Shown: positions 1 through 6,815 of the stretch, piece by piece
Numbering within the stretch: position 1 is the first letter of the stretch
How the letters are laid out: every line of letters starts with the position of its first letter
DNA from: JAMLHH01 sp035515235
Lineage (GTDB): Bacteria > Bacteroidota > Bacteroidia > Chitinophagales > JADIYW01
Assembly: GCA_035515235.1 (NCBI GenBank)
Contig: DATJBS010000068.1
Coordinates: 1-13,353 of the forward strand
Direction: 5' to 3'
DNA: 13,353 nt
The notes under the pieces: model-generated
Told to the model about the DNA's origin: nothing
Seen by the model: the letters and a program-made list of their open reading frames with translations, nothing else
Databases searched by the model: none
Made by a program: the position numbers and the translations under genes

Positions 1-134
1 AATATTTCAACGAGTATTGTTATAGGATAAATAGATCACAAGCAAAAGGAAGTATTTGGCACAATACTATCCTAAAAATGCTAAGTCATCAACCTCTAAC
101 TTTAAACTTAATTACACGGAAGCTAAACCAGTAA
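1..134 (+). pseudogene. C-terminal end of a probable IS1595/ISXO2-like transposase (cut by window edge)
   Basis: An open frame enters from the left edge (first full codon at base 3) and ends at TAA 132-134, giving about 43 residues. It begins YFNEYCYRINRSQ and ends LITRKLNQ. The aromatic/acidic start followed by a (Y/F)RxNR pattern resembles the extreme C-terminus of ISXO2-like (IS1595 family) DDE transposases, where an EF-x-FRxNRR segment closes the catalytic domain. No catalytic residue is inside the window, so whether the gene is intact cannot be judged. It lies 8 bases upstream of a strong inverted repeat and then the palindrome array. The family call rests on one short motif recognised from memory and is tentative; the existence of a coding tail is more likely than its exact family. 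Confidence 0.5.
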
Positions 135-142
135 GTCTAAAC

Positions 143-190
143 AATTATATAGCCACGATTTCAATCGTGACTATATAATTTCAATCGTGG
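143..190. repeat. Long hairpin with a third half-site
   Basis: Bases 143-160 pair with 163-180. The arms are AATTATATAG and CACGATT, with a single C/A mismatch (153/170) and a 2-base loop (or 4 if the innermost pair opens). A further half-site AATCGTGG at 183-190 matches the complement of CCACGATT at 153-160, so two alternative hairpins are possible. It follows the transposase stop by 8 bases. No T-run follows on the plus strand, so a simple intrinsic terminator is not obvious. It could be a REP-like palindrome, a terminator of another kind, or part of the transposon end. Confidence 0.75.
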
Positions 191-212
191 TTTATAATAA
201 AATCAATGCATA

Positions 213-530
213 ATTGCTCCGTAGGTGCAAACCGTTTTCATAAAATCCATTTGGAGTAATTGTTGTGTACCTACGGCACACGATTCTGATGGGTTGGGTT
301 TTGTTACAAAGCTAATGCACCTACGGCGCATCCTTTGTCCGTGTATGATGTCGATACGCAATTGTGTCGTAGGTGCAAAATGTTTTTATAAATCCATTTA
401 GAGTAATTGTTGTTTACCTACGGCGGATCCCTTGCTGTATATAATGTAGGTACAGAGTTGCTCCGTAGGTGCAAACTGTTTCTAGAAATGCAAATATCCC
501 CAATATACAATTGCGCCGTAGGTGCAAAAC
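213..530. repeat. Higher-order repeat unit, copy A
   Basis: A roughly 300-bp composite unit of six core-to-core segments. It closely matches 914-1232 in order, orientation and sequence, including a distinctive segment with CGGATCC and CTGTATATAATGTAGGT seen only in these two copies. It shows that the array grew at least partly by block duplication. Confidence 0.85.
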
Positions 531-913
531 CGTTTTCATAAAATCCATTATGAGTAATTGTTGTGTACCTACGGCACACGATTCTGATGGGTTGGGTTTT
601 GTTACAAAGCTGATGCACCTTCGGCGCACCCTTTGACCGTGTATGATGTCGATACGCAATTGCGCCGTAGGTGCAAAATGTTTTTGTAAATGCATTTAGA
701 GTAATTGTTGTGTACCTACGGCACACGATTCTCATAGGTTGGGTTTTGTTACAAAGCTAATGCACCTTCGGCGCACCCTTTGATTGTGTATGATGTCGAT
801 ACGCAATTGCGCCGTAGGTGCAAAAGCTATGTAGAAATGCAAATATCCCAAATATACAATTGCGCCGTAGGTGTAAAACCGTTTATAGAAAAAACGATTT
901 TAACCAACATATA

Positions 914-1232
914 ATTGCTCCGTAGGTGCTAGCCGTTTTCATAAAATTCATTAGGAGTAATTGTTGTGTAGCTACGGCACACGATTCTGATGGGGTGGGT
1001 TTTGTTACAAAGCTGATGCATCTTCGGCGCATCCTTTGTCCGTGTATGATGTCGATACACAATTGCGGCGTAGGTGCAAAATGTTTTTATAAAATCCATT
1101 TGGAGTAATTGTTGTGTATCTACGGCGGATCCATTGCTGTATATAATGTAGGTGCAGAGTTGCTCCGTAGGTGCAAACTGTTTCTAGAAATGCAAATATC
1201 CCCAATATACAATTGCGCCGTAGGTGCAAAAC
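914..1232. repeat. Higher-order repeat unit, copy B
   Basis: This is the second copy of the unit at 213-530. The first and last cores are 298 bp apart here and 297 bp apart in copy A. It has point differences, for example GTAGCTACGG instead of GTACCTACGG at 968-977, so the duplication is not very recent or the copies have drifted. It is followed by further head-to-tail segments with steps of 54, 55 and 54 bp. Confidence 0.85.
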
Positions 1233-1486
1233 CGTTTATAGAAATGCAAATATCCCCAATATACAATTGCGCCGTAGGTGCAAAACCGTTTATAGAAAAA
1301 ACGATTTTAACCAACATATAATTGCTCCGTAGGTGCAAACCGTTTCTCTAGAAATACCAATTCCAACAATAATAATTGCTCCGTAGGTGCAAAACCGTTT
1401 CCAAATGCAATTTATCGTGAAAAAATTCGAGCGGTAAATGTTATAAAACGAATTCAATTACCCATGATTTAATCATCGTTAGGGCA

Positions 1487-1514
1487 TAAAAAAAGCCAGC
1501 ATATAGCTGGCTTT
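1487..1514 (-). terminator. Intrinsic terminator of citrate synthase
   Basis: A perfect 9-bp stem AAAGCCAGC (1492-1500) / GCTGGCTTT (1506-1514) with loop ATATA. Read on the minus strand it is followed by a run of T, and it begins 21 bases after the citrate synthase stop codon. The stem is A/T-rich at its base on both sides, so it may also act against plus-strand transcription leaving the repeat array. Confidence 0.85.
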
Positions 1515-1535
1515 CATATTTTTAAAGAGTAGATT

Positions 1536-2789
1536 TTATCTTTCGTTGATAGAATTATATTTTCTCAAAGTAGATCCTGTATAGACCTGACGTGGACGTC
1601 CGATAGGTTCTTTTCTGTCTCTCATTTCTTTCCAATGAGACAACCATCCAGGAACTCTACCTAATGCAAACAATACAGTAAACATTTCAGTTGGGAACCC
1701 AATTGCTTTGTAAATGATTCCAGAGTAGAAATCTACGTTTGGATATAGATTACGTGTAACGAAGTACTCATCTTCTAAAGCTATTTTCTCTAATTGCTTA
1801 GCGATATCTAAAGCTTCATCTTTCACACCTAATTTCTCCAAAACGCTATCACTAGCTTTTTTAATGATTCTAGCTCTAGGATCAAAGTTTTTGTAAACTC
1901 TATGACCGAAGCCCATCAATCTAAATGGATCGTTTTTGTCTTTAGCTTTTGCAACATACTTATCTATATCGCCGCCGTCTTTTTTAATGGACTCTAACAT
2001 TTCAAGTACACTTTGATTTGCTCCACCATGTAATGGACCCCAAAGCGCGTTAATGCCACCTGAAACAGATGCAAATACGTTAGCGTGAGAGGAACCTACG
2101 ATTCTTACAGTAGATGTAGAACAGTTTTGCTCATGGTCAGCATGTAAAATCAATAATTTGTCCATTGCATCCACTATCACTTGATCTGGCTCTTCACCAA
2201 AAGCCATAGTCAAGAAGTCATAAACAAATCCTTTACCAGAAAATTGGTTGAAATCTTTACTTAAGAAGTTGTTTTGGATATTAGCAGCAATAGCTCCAAA
2301 ATTTCCTAAAAGAGAATGGATATTCTCATCAGTAGGTAAGGAAGTATTTCCGTCAAAATAATTAGACAAAAGTGTTACACCTGCAGACAATTGAGCCATA
2401 GGGTGAGCTTCTGAAGGGAATGATTTTTGCAAATCAGCAAATCCAGCAGGTAAAGATTGACTTGCTAGAGATGCTTCAAACTCTGCTAATTGTGCAGCAG
2501 TAGGAAGATTTCCGTAAAGTAATAAATACGATACCTCAACAAAAGTAGATTTTTCAGCTAATTCTGAAATATCATAGCCTCTATAATGTAAAATACCTTT
2601 TTCTCCATCCAAGAATGTAATGGCACTACTGGTAGCTCCAGTATTTTTATATCCAGTATCTAATGTAATATATCCAGACTCATCTCTAAGCTTTGATATA
2701 TCTAGAGCTTTTTCATTTTCAGTACCAACCACCACGGGGAGGAGCACTTCTTTTCCATCAAGTTGTATTGCTATGGTGTTCTCAGACAT
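1536..2789 (-). CDS. gltA: Citrate synthase
   Basis: Condenses oxaloacetate and acetyl-CoA to citrate, the entry step of the TCA cycle; cytoplasmic. The 417-residue length fits bacterial citrate synthases of the longer (type II, usually hexameric) class, which carry an N-terminal beta region before the all-helical core. The catalytic triad is visible: His254 in GPLHGGANQS, His296 in MGFGHRVYKNFDPR, and Asp353 in NVDFYSGIIY. The substrate-binding stretch HADHEQNCSTSTVR is at 216-229. Arginines near the C-terminus (GRVPGWLSHW, RPRQVYTG) are in the expected places. ATG at 2787-2789 is the natural start. The gene is monocistronic, with its own terminator downstream and a 371-bp divergent intergenic region upstream shared with the tetR-like gene. 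Intact and confidently assigned. NADH sensitivity, typical of some type II enzymes, cannot be read from the sequence. Confidence 0.97.
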   Translation of the reverse strand: MSENTIAIQLDGKEVLLPVVVGTENEKALDISKLRDESGYITLDTGYKNTGATSSAITFLDGEKGILHYRGYDISELAEKSTFVEVSYLLLYGNLPTAAQLAEFEASLASQSLPAGFADLQKSFPSEAHPMAQLSAGVTLLSNYFDGNTSLPTDENIHSLLGNFGAIAANIQNNFLSKDFNQFSGKGFVYDFLTMAFGEEPDQVIVDAMDKLLILHADHEQNCSTSTVRIVGSSHANVFASVSGGINALWGPLHGGANQSVLEMLESIKKDGGDIDKYVAKAKDKNDPFRLMGFGHRVYKNFDPRARIIKKASDSVLEKLGVKDEALDIAKQLEKIALEDEYFVTRNLYPNVDFYSGIIYKAIGFPTEMFTVLFALGRVPGWLSHWKEMRDRKEPIGRPRQVYTGSTLRKYNSINER

Positions 2790-3160
2790 TATTTTATAAT
2801 TTGAATATTATTTCAAAAACGTTGCTAAATTAATCAAAAGTTTATTTATCAATTAACACTTTATTACTATAACACAGAAGTAAAGGATTTGTTAAGCAAT
2901 ATTTAGCCTTTTTTATTAAAAAAATTAAAATATACTATAAGTAAGTCTCTTGTATTCAACAATATACAAAGCATTTGGTGTCTGATTTTATGTTTTTGTA
3001 AACAATCCATTTTTATTTAAATACTTCTCCACATTTTGATATTTAGAACCGTTTTGACTCTTTTTCGATAGAATATTAATAATTAGACAATGTAAACTAT
3101 TGAACGCCTAAAAGTTTCCTAATATAATTATCTTTATTTTTACTCAAGAAATCTTAGAAG
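2790..3160. other. AT-rich divergent intergenic region, gltA / tetR-like
   Basis: This 371-bp gap separates two divergent genes and must hold both promoters. I see no convincing TAnnTTTG -7 element in either direction, no tRNA, no long open frame and no strong hairpin. Any operator for the TetR-like protein should lie in its right half, but I could not find a clear palindrome. Confidence 0.6.
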
Positions 3161-3790
3161 TTGCTTTTACAAATAGACCCCTACTCCCCAATAGAAATAA
3201 AAATGCTTGAAGCAGCATCTGCACTTTTTAAGTCAAAAGGAGTGAAGAATGTAACTGTCGATGAAATCGCTCGTCAACTCAAAATGTCTAAAAAAACCAT
3301 CTATCAGCATTTTAATACTAAATCTCAATTAGTCAATAGTTGTGTCAGTTGGATTCTAGAAATGAAAGAACGAGAAATATTACAAGTTCTTCAATTAGAT
3401 AGCGATCCTATTACAGAAATGTTAGAACTAGGAAAGCTCAATGTGGACACGTTTAGAATGTTTTCTAAAAACACGTTTAAAGATTTGAGAAGTTATTATG
3501 CTGAATCTTGGGCATTAATAGAATCTTTTAAAGAAAAAATCATTTTTCCTCAATTACTTTCTAATCTGAATACAGGCATCCAACAAGGATTATATAGAGA
3601 AAATATTCAAGCGAATATAGTCGGCTATATGTATTTGGGACTATTAGATAGTGTCATCATGCAGCATAGCGTTCTAAAAACAGATGTACAGTTGGACGAG
3701 GTCTATAAAGAACATTTGAAAATGCATATGTATTCCATTTGCTCGGAAAAAGGAAGAAGTTCATTAGAGCAATATTTAAATAATTTTTGA
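3161..3790 (+). CDS. TetR/AcrR-family transcriptional regulator
   Basis: A DNA-binding repressor-type regulator that probably controls the adjacent efflux gene. An N-terminal helix (about residues 11-27) leads into the helix-turn-helix at 31-58 with the family signature VTVDEIARQLKMSKKTIYQH followed by FNTKSQLV. The remaining 150 residues are a helical ligand-binding/dimerisation domain whose ligand cannot be inferred. The start is uncertain: TTG at 3161 is the first possible start after an in-frame TAG at 3155-3157. The first ATG (3203) would remove 14 residues and clip the first helix, so TTG is preferred. The stop codon (3788-3790) lies 11 bases before the preferred start of the tolC-like gene, so the two are almost certainly cotranscribed. 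In Bacteroidota, TetR-TolC-adaptor-pump operons are common; here only the first two members remain. Confidence 0.88.
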   Translation: MLLQIDPYSPIEIKMLEAASALFKSKGVKNVTVDEIARQLKMSKKTIYQHFNTKSQLVNSCVSWILEMKEREILQVLQLDSDPITEMLELGKLNVDTFRMFSKNTFKDLRSYYAESWALIESFKEKIIFPQLLSNLNTGIQQGLYRENIQANIVGYMYLGLLDSVIMQHSVLKTDVQLDEVYKEHLKMHMYSICSEKGRSSLEQYLNNF

Positions 3791-3801
3791 TCAAACCATA
3801 T

Positions 3802-5136
3802 ATGAATAAGATTTATCAACTGATTTTGACCATCACCCTACTTAGTGTACAATCTTTGTCTGCGCAAGAAGGGAATACATTTACTCTAGAAGAAGCCAAA
3901 GTTTTTGCAATTCAAAATTCAAAAGATTTAGCTCTCAAACAAGTGGAAGTCAATCAAGCTAGATTGAAAGTGAAAGAATCTTTGTCCTACCTTCTTCCAC
4001 AAGTCAATGGTGAATTGTCTTATACTCATTATGGCAAATTAAATTCCACCATTCTACCTGCCGGAACATTAGGCATTCCCGAAGATCAAATAGTACAGTT
4101 TGGATTACCTAATAATGTTAATGTCGCCATCAACGCCACACAGACGATATTCAATGGTGTATTCTTAGTAGGATTTAAAGCAGCAGATATTTTTGTGAAA
4201 ATGACTGAACAAGAAAAAGTCGTTAAAACAGAAGATATCAAAGACATGATTTCTAGATCTTATTATAATGTGTTGGTTGCTAGAGAAAGTCAATCTATTG
4301 TCTCGAAAAACATTAAAAATCTACAGGAATTATATCAACAAACTAACCTTTTATATACCAACGGCCTCGTCGAAGAAATAGATGTAGATAGACTAAGCCT
4401 TTCATTAGCCAATTTGAAAACGCAAGTCAGCACTTTAGAAAACAATATCGAATTGACAGAAGTCGTATTGAAATTCCAAATGGGATATCCATTAGATCAA
4501 GAAATTATATTGACTCAAAACCTTTCTGATTTTGTAGATTCTGTAACGATACTATATCCTGAAAGTGGAAGTTTTGAAACTAGAAGCGAGTTGCAACTCA
4601 TGAACTTGAGAGAGCAAGTGAATATCTCTAATATTAAAAGATTGAAATTTACTAATCTTCCATCATTGACCGCATATAGCTCTCTGGCTTCTTCTGCACA
4701 AAGAGATAAGTTTACTTTTTTCAACTTCAGTAATCAATACAATTGGTTCAACTCAAGATATTTTGGTGTTCAATTAAATGTTCCGATATGGGATAGTTTT
4801 GGTAGAAGATCACAAGTTAGAAGTGCAAAAGAAGATTTACAAAGAATTAAAATCGGAAGAGAGCAGCTTCAAGAAAGTTTTAAATTGACTTATTCTAAAG
4901 CGAGATTAGACTATGCAAATGCTATCAATGAGTATAATAATACCAATAGAAACATGCAATTGGCAGAAAAGATCTATAAAGTAGCTCAGTTGAAATACAA
5001 AGAAGGTCTAGGTTCCAGCTTGGAGTTGACTAATGCTGAACAACAACTCTATACTACTCAAGCGACTTTGATCAATGCGATGTACAAAATATTGATTGCT
5101 AAGACAGATATCAGTAAAGCTTTAGGGGATAATTGA
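3802..5136 (+). CDS. TolC-family outer-membrane efflux protein
   Basis: The outer-membrane channel component of a tripartite efflux or type I export system. The chosen ATG at 3802 gives 444 residues and places a signal peptide at the extreme N-terminus: MNK, a hydrophobic stretch, then cleavage probably after SLSA, before QEGN. An upstream TTG (3787) would overlap the tetR-like stop and add five residues before the signal peptide, which is less plausible. The two OEP repeats are evident: the first starts at FTLEEAKVFAIQNSKDL and contains long coiled helices through LKFQMGYPLDQEI; the second has the characteristic LNVPIWDSFGRRSQVRSA strand/helix turn and a C-terminal KYKEGLGSSLELTNAEQQL helix. 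The length is normal for the family. The adaptor (HlyD-like) and RND or ABC pump genes expected downstream are absent; repeats and an IS follow instead. Confidence 0.93.
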   Translation: MNKIYQLILTITLLSVQSLSAQEGNTFTLEEAKVFAIQNSKDLALKQVEVNQARLKVKESLSYLLPQVNGELSYTHYGKLNSTILPAGTLGIPEDQIVQFGLPNNVNVAINATQTIFNGVFLVGFKAADIFVKMTEQEKVVKTEDIKDMISRSYYNVLVARESQSIVSKNIKNLQELYQQTNLLYTNGLVEEIDVDRLSLSLANLKTQVSTLENNIELTEVVLKFQMGYPLDQEIILTQNLSDFVDSVTILYPESGSFETRSELQLMNLREQVNISNIKRLKFTNLPSLTAYSSLASSAQRDKFTFFNFSNQYNWFNSRYFGVQLNVPIWDSFGRRSQVRSAKEDLQRIKIGREQLQESFKLTYSKARLDYANAINEYNNTNRNMQLAEKIYKVAQLKYKEGLGSSLELTNAEQQLYTTQATLINAMYKILIAKTDISKALGDN

Positions 5137-5259
5137 TTCAATGTGGCAATGAATTAATGTGCTGATGATTTAATTATTTCCCGCAGGTATCGCTGATCTT
5201 AATACTTAGAAGATTCTGAAACCAGTTCAGAATGACAAGGGAAACATGTTTAACTGGAA
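5137..5259. other. Intergenic spacer with a fragment of the 75-bp repeat
   Basis: After the tolC stop there is about 70 bp of unremarkable sequence. Then a partial repeat unit (5212-5237, ending CAGAATGACA) is followed by a 22-bp spacer of the same length as the spacers between the full repeats. No terminator hairpin with a T-run is seen directly after tolC. Confidence 0.6.
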
Positions 5260-5334
5260 TGTCATTCCGGCGTAGGAGGAATCTCTCGATTTACATAGAT
5301 TCTTCATTCCGCTATCGCTTCTTTCAGAATGACA
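5260..5334. repeat. 75-bp inverted-repeat-ended element, copy 1
   Basis: Starts TGTCATTCCGGCGTAGGAGG and ends TTTCAGAATGACA; the ends TGTCATTC/GAATGACA are perfect 8-bp inverted repeats. An inner pair, GGAATCT and AGATTC, adds further foldback. A 22-bp spacer leads to the next copy, giving a 97-bp period. From memory, closely similar repeats (CATTCCGA-x-GAGGAATCT to AGAATGACA) are scattered through genomes of several bacterial phyla; the role is unknown. Confidence 0.9.
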
Positions 5335-5356
5335 AGGAAAATCGTCTTAACTGAAA

Positions 5357-5398
5357 TGTCATTCCGACGTAGGAGGAATCTCTCGATTTACATAGATT
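5357..5398. repeat. 75-bp element copy 2, left part (split by IS)
   Basis: The first 42 bp of the element, ending TTACATAGATT where the IS5-family element begins. It continues after the IS at 6686-6718 (33 bp); 42 + 33 = 75, exactly the length of copies 1 and 3. Confidence 0.9.
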
Positions 5399-5406
5399 AA
5401 GACCGT

Positions 5407-5463
5407 TGCAAAAGTCGACAGGAGAAAATATTCTTGTTTTTAGTTAATTTTTCGACTGTTGCA
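5407..5463. repeat. Subterminal inverted repeat in the IS5-family element
   Basis: TGCAAAAGTCGA (5407-5418) is complementary to TCGACTGTTGCA (5452-5463) with one mismatch, separated by 33 bp. It overlaps the terminal repeat and lies about 90 bp past the transposase stop. It may be a second transposase-binding site or act as a stem-loop that ends transposase transcription; no equivalent was seen at the other end. Confidence 0.6.
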
Positions 5464-5550
5464 TTAGTATATTTCTTTATCTGTTATCATTTTTTCAATT
5501 TTCTGTGGATTTATTTGATTGATTATTGGTCTTATTTCCTTCATTTCACT

Positions 5551-6591
5551 CTATTTTTCACTATTAGACATAAGTATTCCAGGACTTCTATACAGATTGT
5601 AACAGGTAGCTTCTAAGAGATTCTGTGTATGCATCTTTTTTATTCCTCGATATCTCGCAATGCCACCATTGAACCATCTTTTTATACCTCCAAACGTTCG
5701 TTCTACTTTAAATCTTGTTTTGCCTACTAACTTGTTGAACTTCGTTTCCCAGCTAGTTAGTGGTTTGTTCTTTTTAGCTTTTTTAAGAATATGGTTTTTT
5801 AGTTTTTTATCTTTCAGTATCTGAGTATTCTTTTCTGACTGATAGCCTTTGTCTGCTTTTAGTGGTATGTTTTCGGGTAGGTCAGCTGCATTCAATACTT
5901 CTTCTAAAATGCTTATTTCATTGGTACTGGCTTTGGTGGTAAACACACCCAGCACTAAGCCTTCATTATCGGTGACATAGTGCTTTTTATAGCCATAGCG
6001 ATATTTATCTCCCTTTTTAAGCCATGAAGCCTCTTTATCTACACTGTCTGCATATACCTTATTTGCTGATATCTCTTGCTCGTCTTCTCTATCTTTTGTT
6101 ACTTCATAGTTTGTCTTTCCCTTAGGTTTTAAAGGAGTATCTATTACGCTTGCGTCAATTATAGCTCCTTTTTTTACTATAATTTGATGCGACTCTAACT
6201 GTTGATTGATTTCTTTAAAAAGTAACTCATAAGCATTTGCCTTTGTCATTGCTGTTCTAAAACGACTCAATGTACTGTGATCAGGAGCTACTTGTTCTAT
6301 ATGTAAACCACAAAAAGAGCTGAATGAAAGGCTATCATTTACTCGGTCTTCGACTTCATAATCACTCAAACCATACCAAGTCTGAAGTAAGCACATCTTG
6401 AATAATAACAATCCATCATAGCTTGGAAGCCCTGTTGCACTTTTACCTCTGACATAATGATTATTAATGATATTGCTGATTTTATTCCAATTTAAAAGAG
6501 TATTGACTTGGTTAAAAAAGGTCTTCTTAATCTTTCTGGTGCGTAAATCACAAATAATATCTGCGAAAGTACTATTATCCTGCTTTTTCAT
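5551..6591 (-). CDS. IS5-family DDE transposase
   Basis: Catalyses cut-and-paste movement of the surrounding element. 346 residues and apparently intact. The N-terminal DUF772-type domain is recognisable in the LPSYDGLLLFKMCLLQTWYG region (about 55-75) and the adjacent VEDRVNDSLSFSSFCGL. The catalytic DDE residues are visible: Asp146 in GAIIDASVID, Asp247 in LKADKGYQSE, and Glu297 in RFKVERTFGGIKRW with the downstream Arg/Lys pattern of IS5 enzymes. The ATG at 6589-6591 is the natural start. A short inverted repeat, CAGCT/AGCTG (6604-6618), sits just upstream and could fold on incoming transcripts to limit translation, as known for some other IS elements (inference). Single frame, with no programmed frameshift. 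A small plus-strand open frame opposite the 3' end is a shadow. Confidence 0.95.
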   Translation of the reverse strand: MKKQDNSTFADIICDLRTRKIKKTFFNQVNTLLNWNKISNIINNHYVRGKSATGLPSYDGLLLFKMCLLQTWYGLSDYEVEDRVNDSLSFSSFCGLHIEQVAPDHSTLSRFRTAMTKANAYELLFKEINQQLESHQIIVKKGAIIDASVIDTPLKPKGKTNYEVTKDREDEQEISANKVYADSVDKEASWLKKGDKYRYGYKKHYVTDNEGLVLGVFTTKASTNEISILEEVLNAADLPENIPLKADKGYQSEKNTQILKDKKLKNHILKKAKKNKPLTSWETKFNKLVGKTRFKVERTFGGIKRWFNGGIARYRGIKKMHTQNLLEATCYNLYRSPGILMSNSEK

Positions 6592-6685
6592 TACTTAAAA
6601 ATACAGCTTAATTAGCTGACAGTCAAATGTTTAGGTGCTTTTTTTTACAAATAATTGATATATTACCGTGCAACGGTCTTAGATT

Positions 6686-6718
6686 CATCACTCCGCTATC
6701 GCTTCTTTCAGAATGACA
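6686..6718. repeat. 75-bp element copy 2, right part
   Basis: The remaining 33 bp of the repeat interrupted by the IS, ending CAGAATGACA. It is followed by a 22-bp spacer, GGAAAACTCGTCTTAACGGA plus AA, very like the one between copies 1 and 2. Confidence 0.9.
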
Positions 6719-6740
6719 GGAAAACTCGTCTTAACGGAAA

Positions 6741-6815
6741 TGTCATTCCGACGTAGAAGGAATCTCTTGATTTACATAGATTCTTCATTTCGCTATCTCT
6801 TCTTTCAGAATGACA
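6741..6815. repeat. 75-bp inverted-repeat-ended element, copy 3
   Basis: The same 75-bp length and the same ends TGTCATTC/GAATGACA as copy 1, with several substitutions inside (for example GTAGAAGG, CTCTTGA, TTTCGCTATCTC). It is the last full unit of the 97-bp-period array. Confidence 0.9.

Larger units (their letters stand above)
211..1400. repeat. Regular array of 24 short palindromic cores, about 50-bp period
   Basis: The core CCGTAGGTGC (or its complement GCACCTACGG, with small variants) starts at 219, 267-, 317-, 367, 414-, 463, 516, 565-, 615-, 665, 712-, 762-, 812, 865, 920, 968-, 1018-, 1068, 1116-, 1165, 1218, 1272, 1327 and 1381 (minus sign = reverse orientation). Steps are 47-55 bp, mean 50.5. 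With flanking bases the core reads GC(G/T)CC-GTA-GGTGC, a five-pair hairpin with a GTA loop; the G form has a G-U pair, the T form one mismatch. The DNA between cores falls into about seven recurring types whose length depends on flanking orientation (+/- 47-49, -/- 50, -/+ 49-50, +/+ 53-55). Open frames crossing it are low-complexity repeats of the core and are not genes. Function unknown. Confidence 0.9.
5399..6680. mobile_element. Complete IS5-family insertion sequence, about 1282 bp
   Basis: The perfect terminal inverted repeat AAGACCGTTGCA lies at 5399-5410, with its complement TGCAACGGTCTT at 6669-6680. A directly repeated AGATT flanks the element (5394-5398 and 6681-6685). Because base 6680 is also T, the duplication could be read as six bases, TAGATT. 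It carries one full-length transposase on the minus strand. The insertion interrupts the second copy of the 75-bp repeat, and precise removal restores it. A subterminal inverted repeat (5407-5418 against 5452-5463, 11 of 12 matching) lies at the transposase-distal end. Canonical IS5-subgroup elements usually make shorter, 4-bp YTAR duplications, so the subgroup is left open. Confidence 0.92.

Noticed and set aside
414..1338. Several 60-105-residue open frames on both strands
   Set aside because: They translate the repeat array (recurring LHLRRNC, APTAQL and similar strings), overlap each other in different frames, and show no protein-like features.
211..1400. CRISPR array
   Set aside because: The spacing is regular, but the repeated core is only 10-13 bp, occurs in both orientations, and the sequences between cores recur. 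There are no unique spacers and no cas genes in the window.
211..1400. Integron attC array
   Set aside because: The cores lack the RYYYAAC/GTTRRRY ends, and there are no cassette genes or integrase.
4515..4724. Minus-strand open frame within tolC
   Set aside because: Shadow of a well-supported coding region.
5434..5616. Plus-strand open frame inside the IS5-family element
   Set aside because: It overlaps the 3' end of the transposase on the other strand, is rich in Phe/Tyr from A/T-rich DNA, and has no homologue that I recognise.
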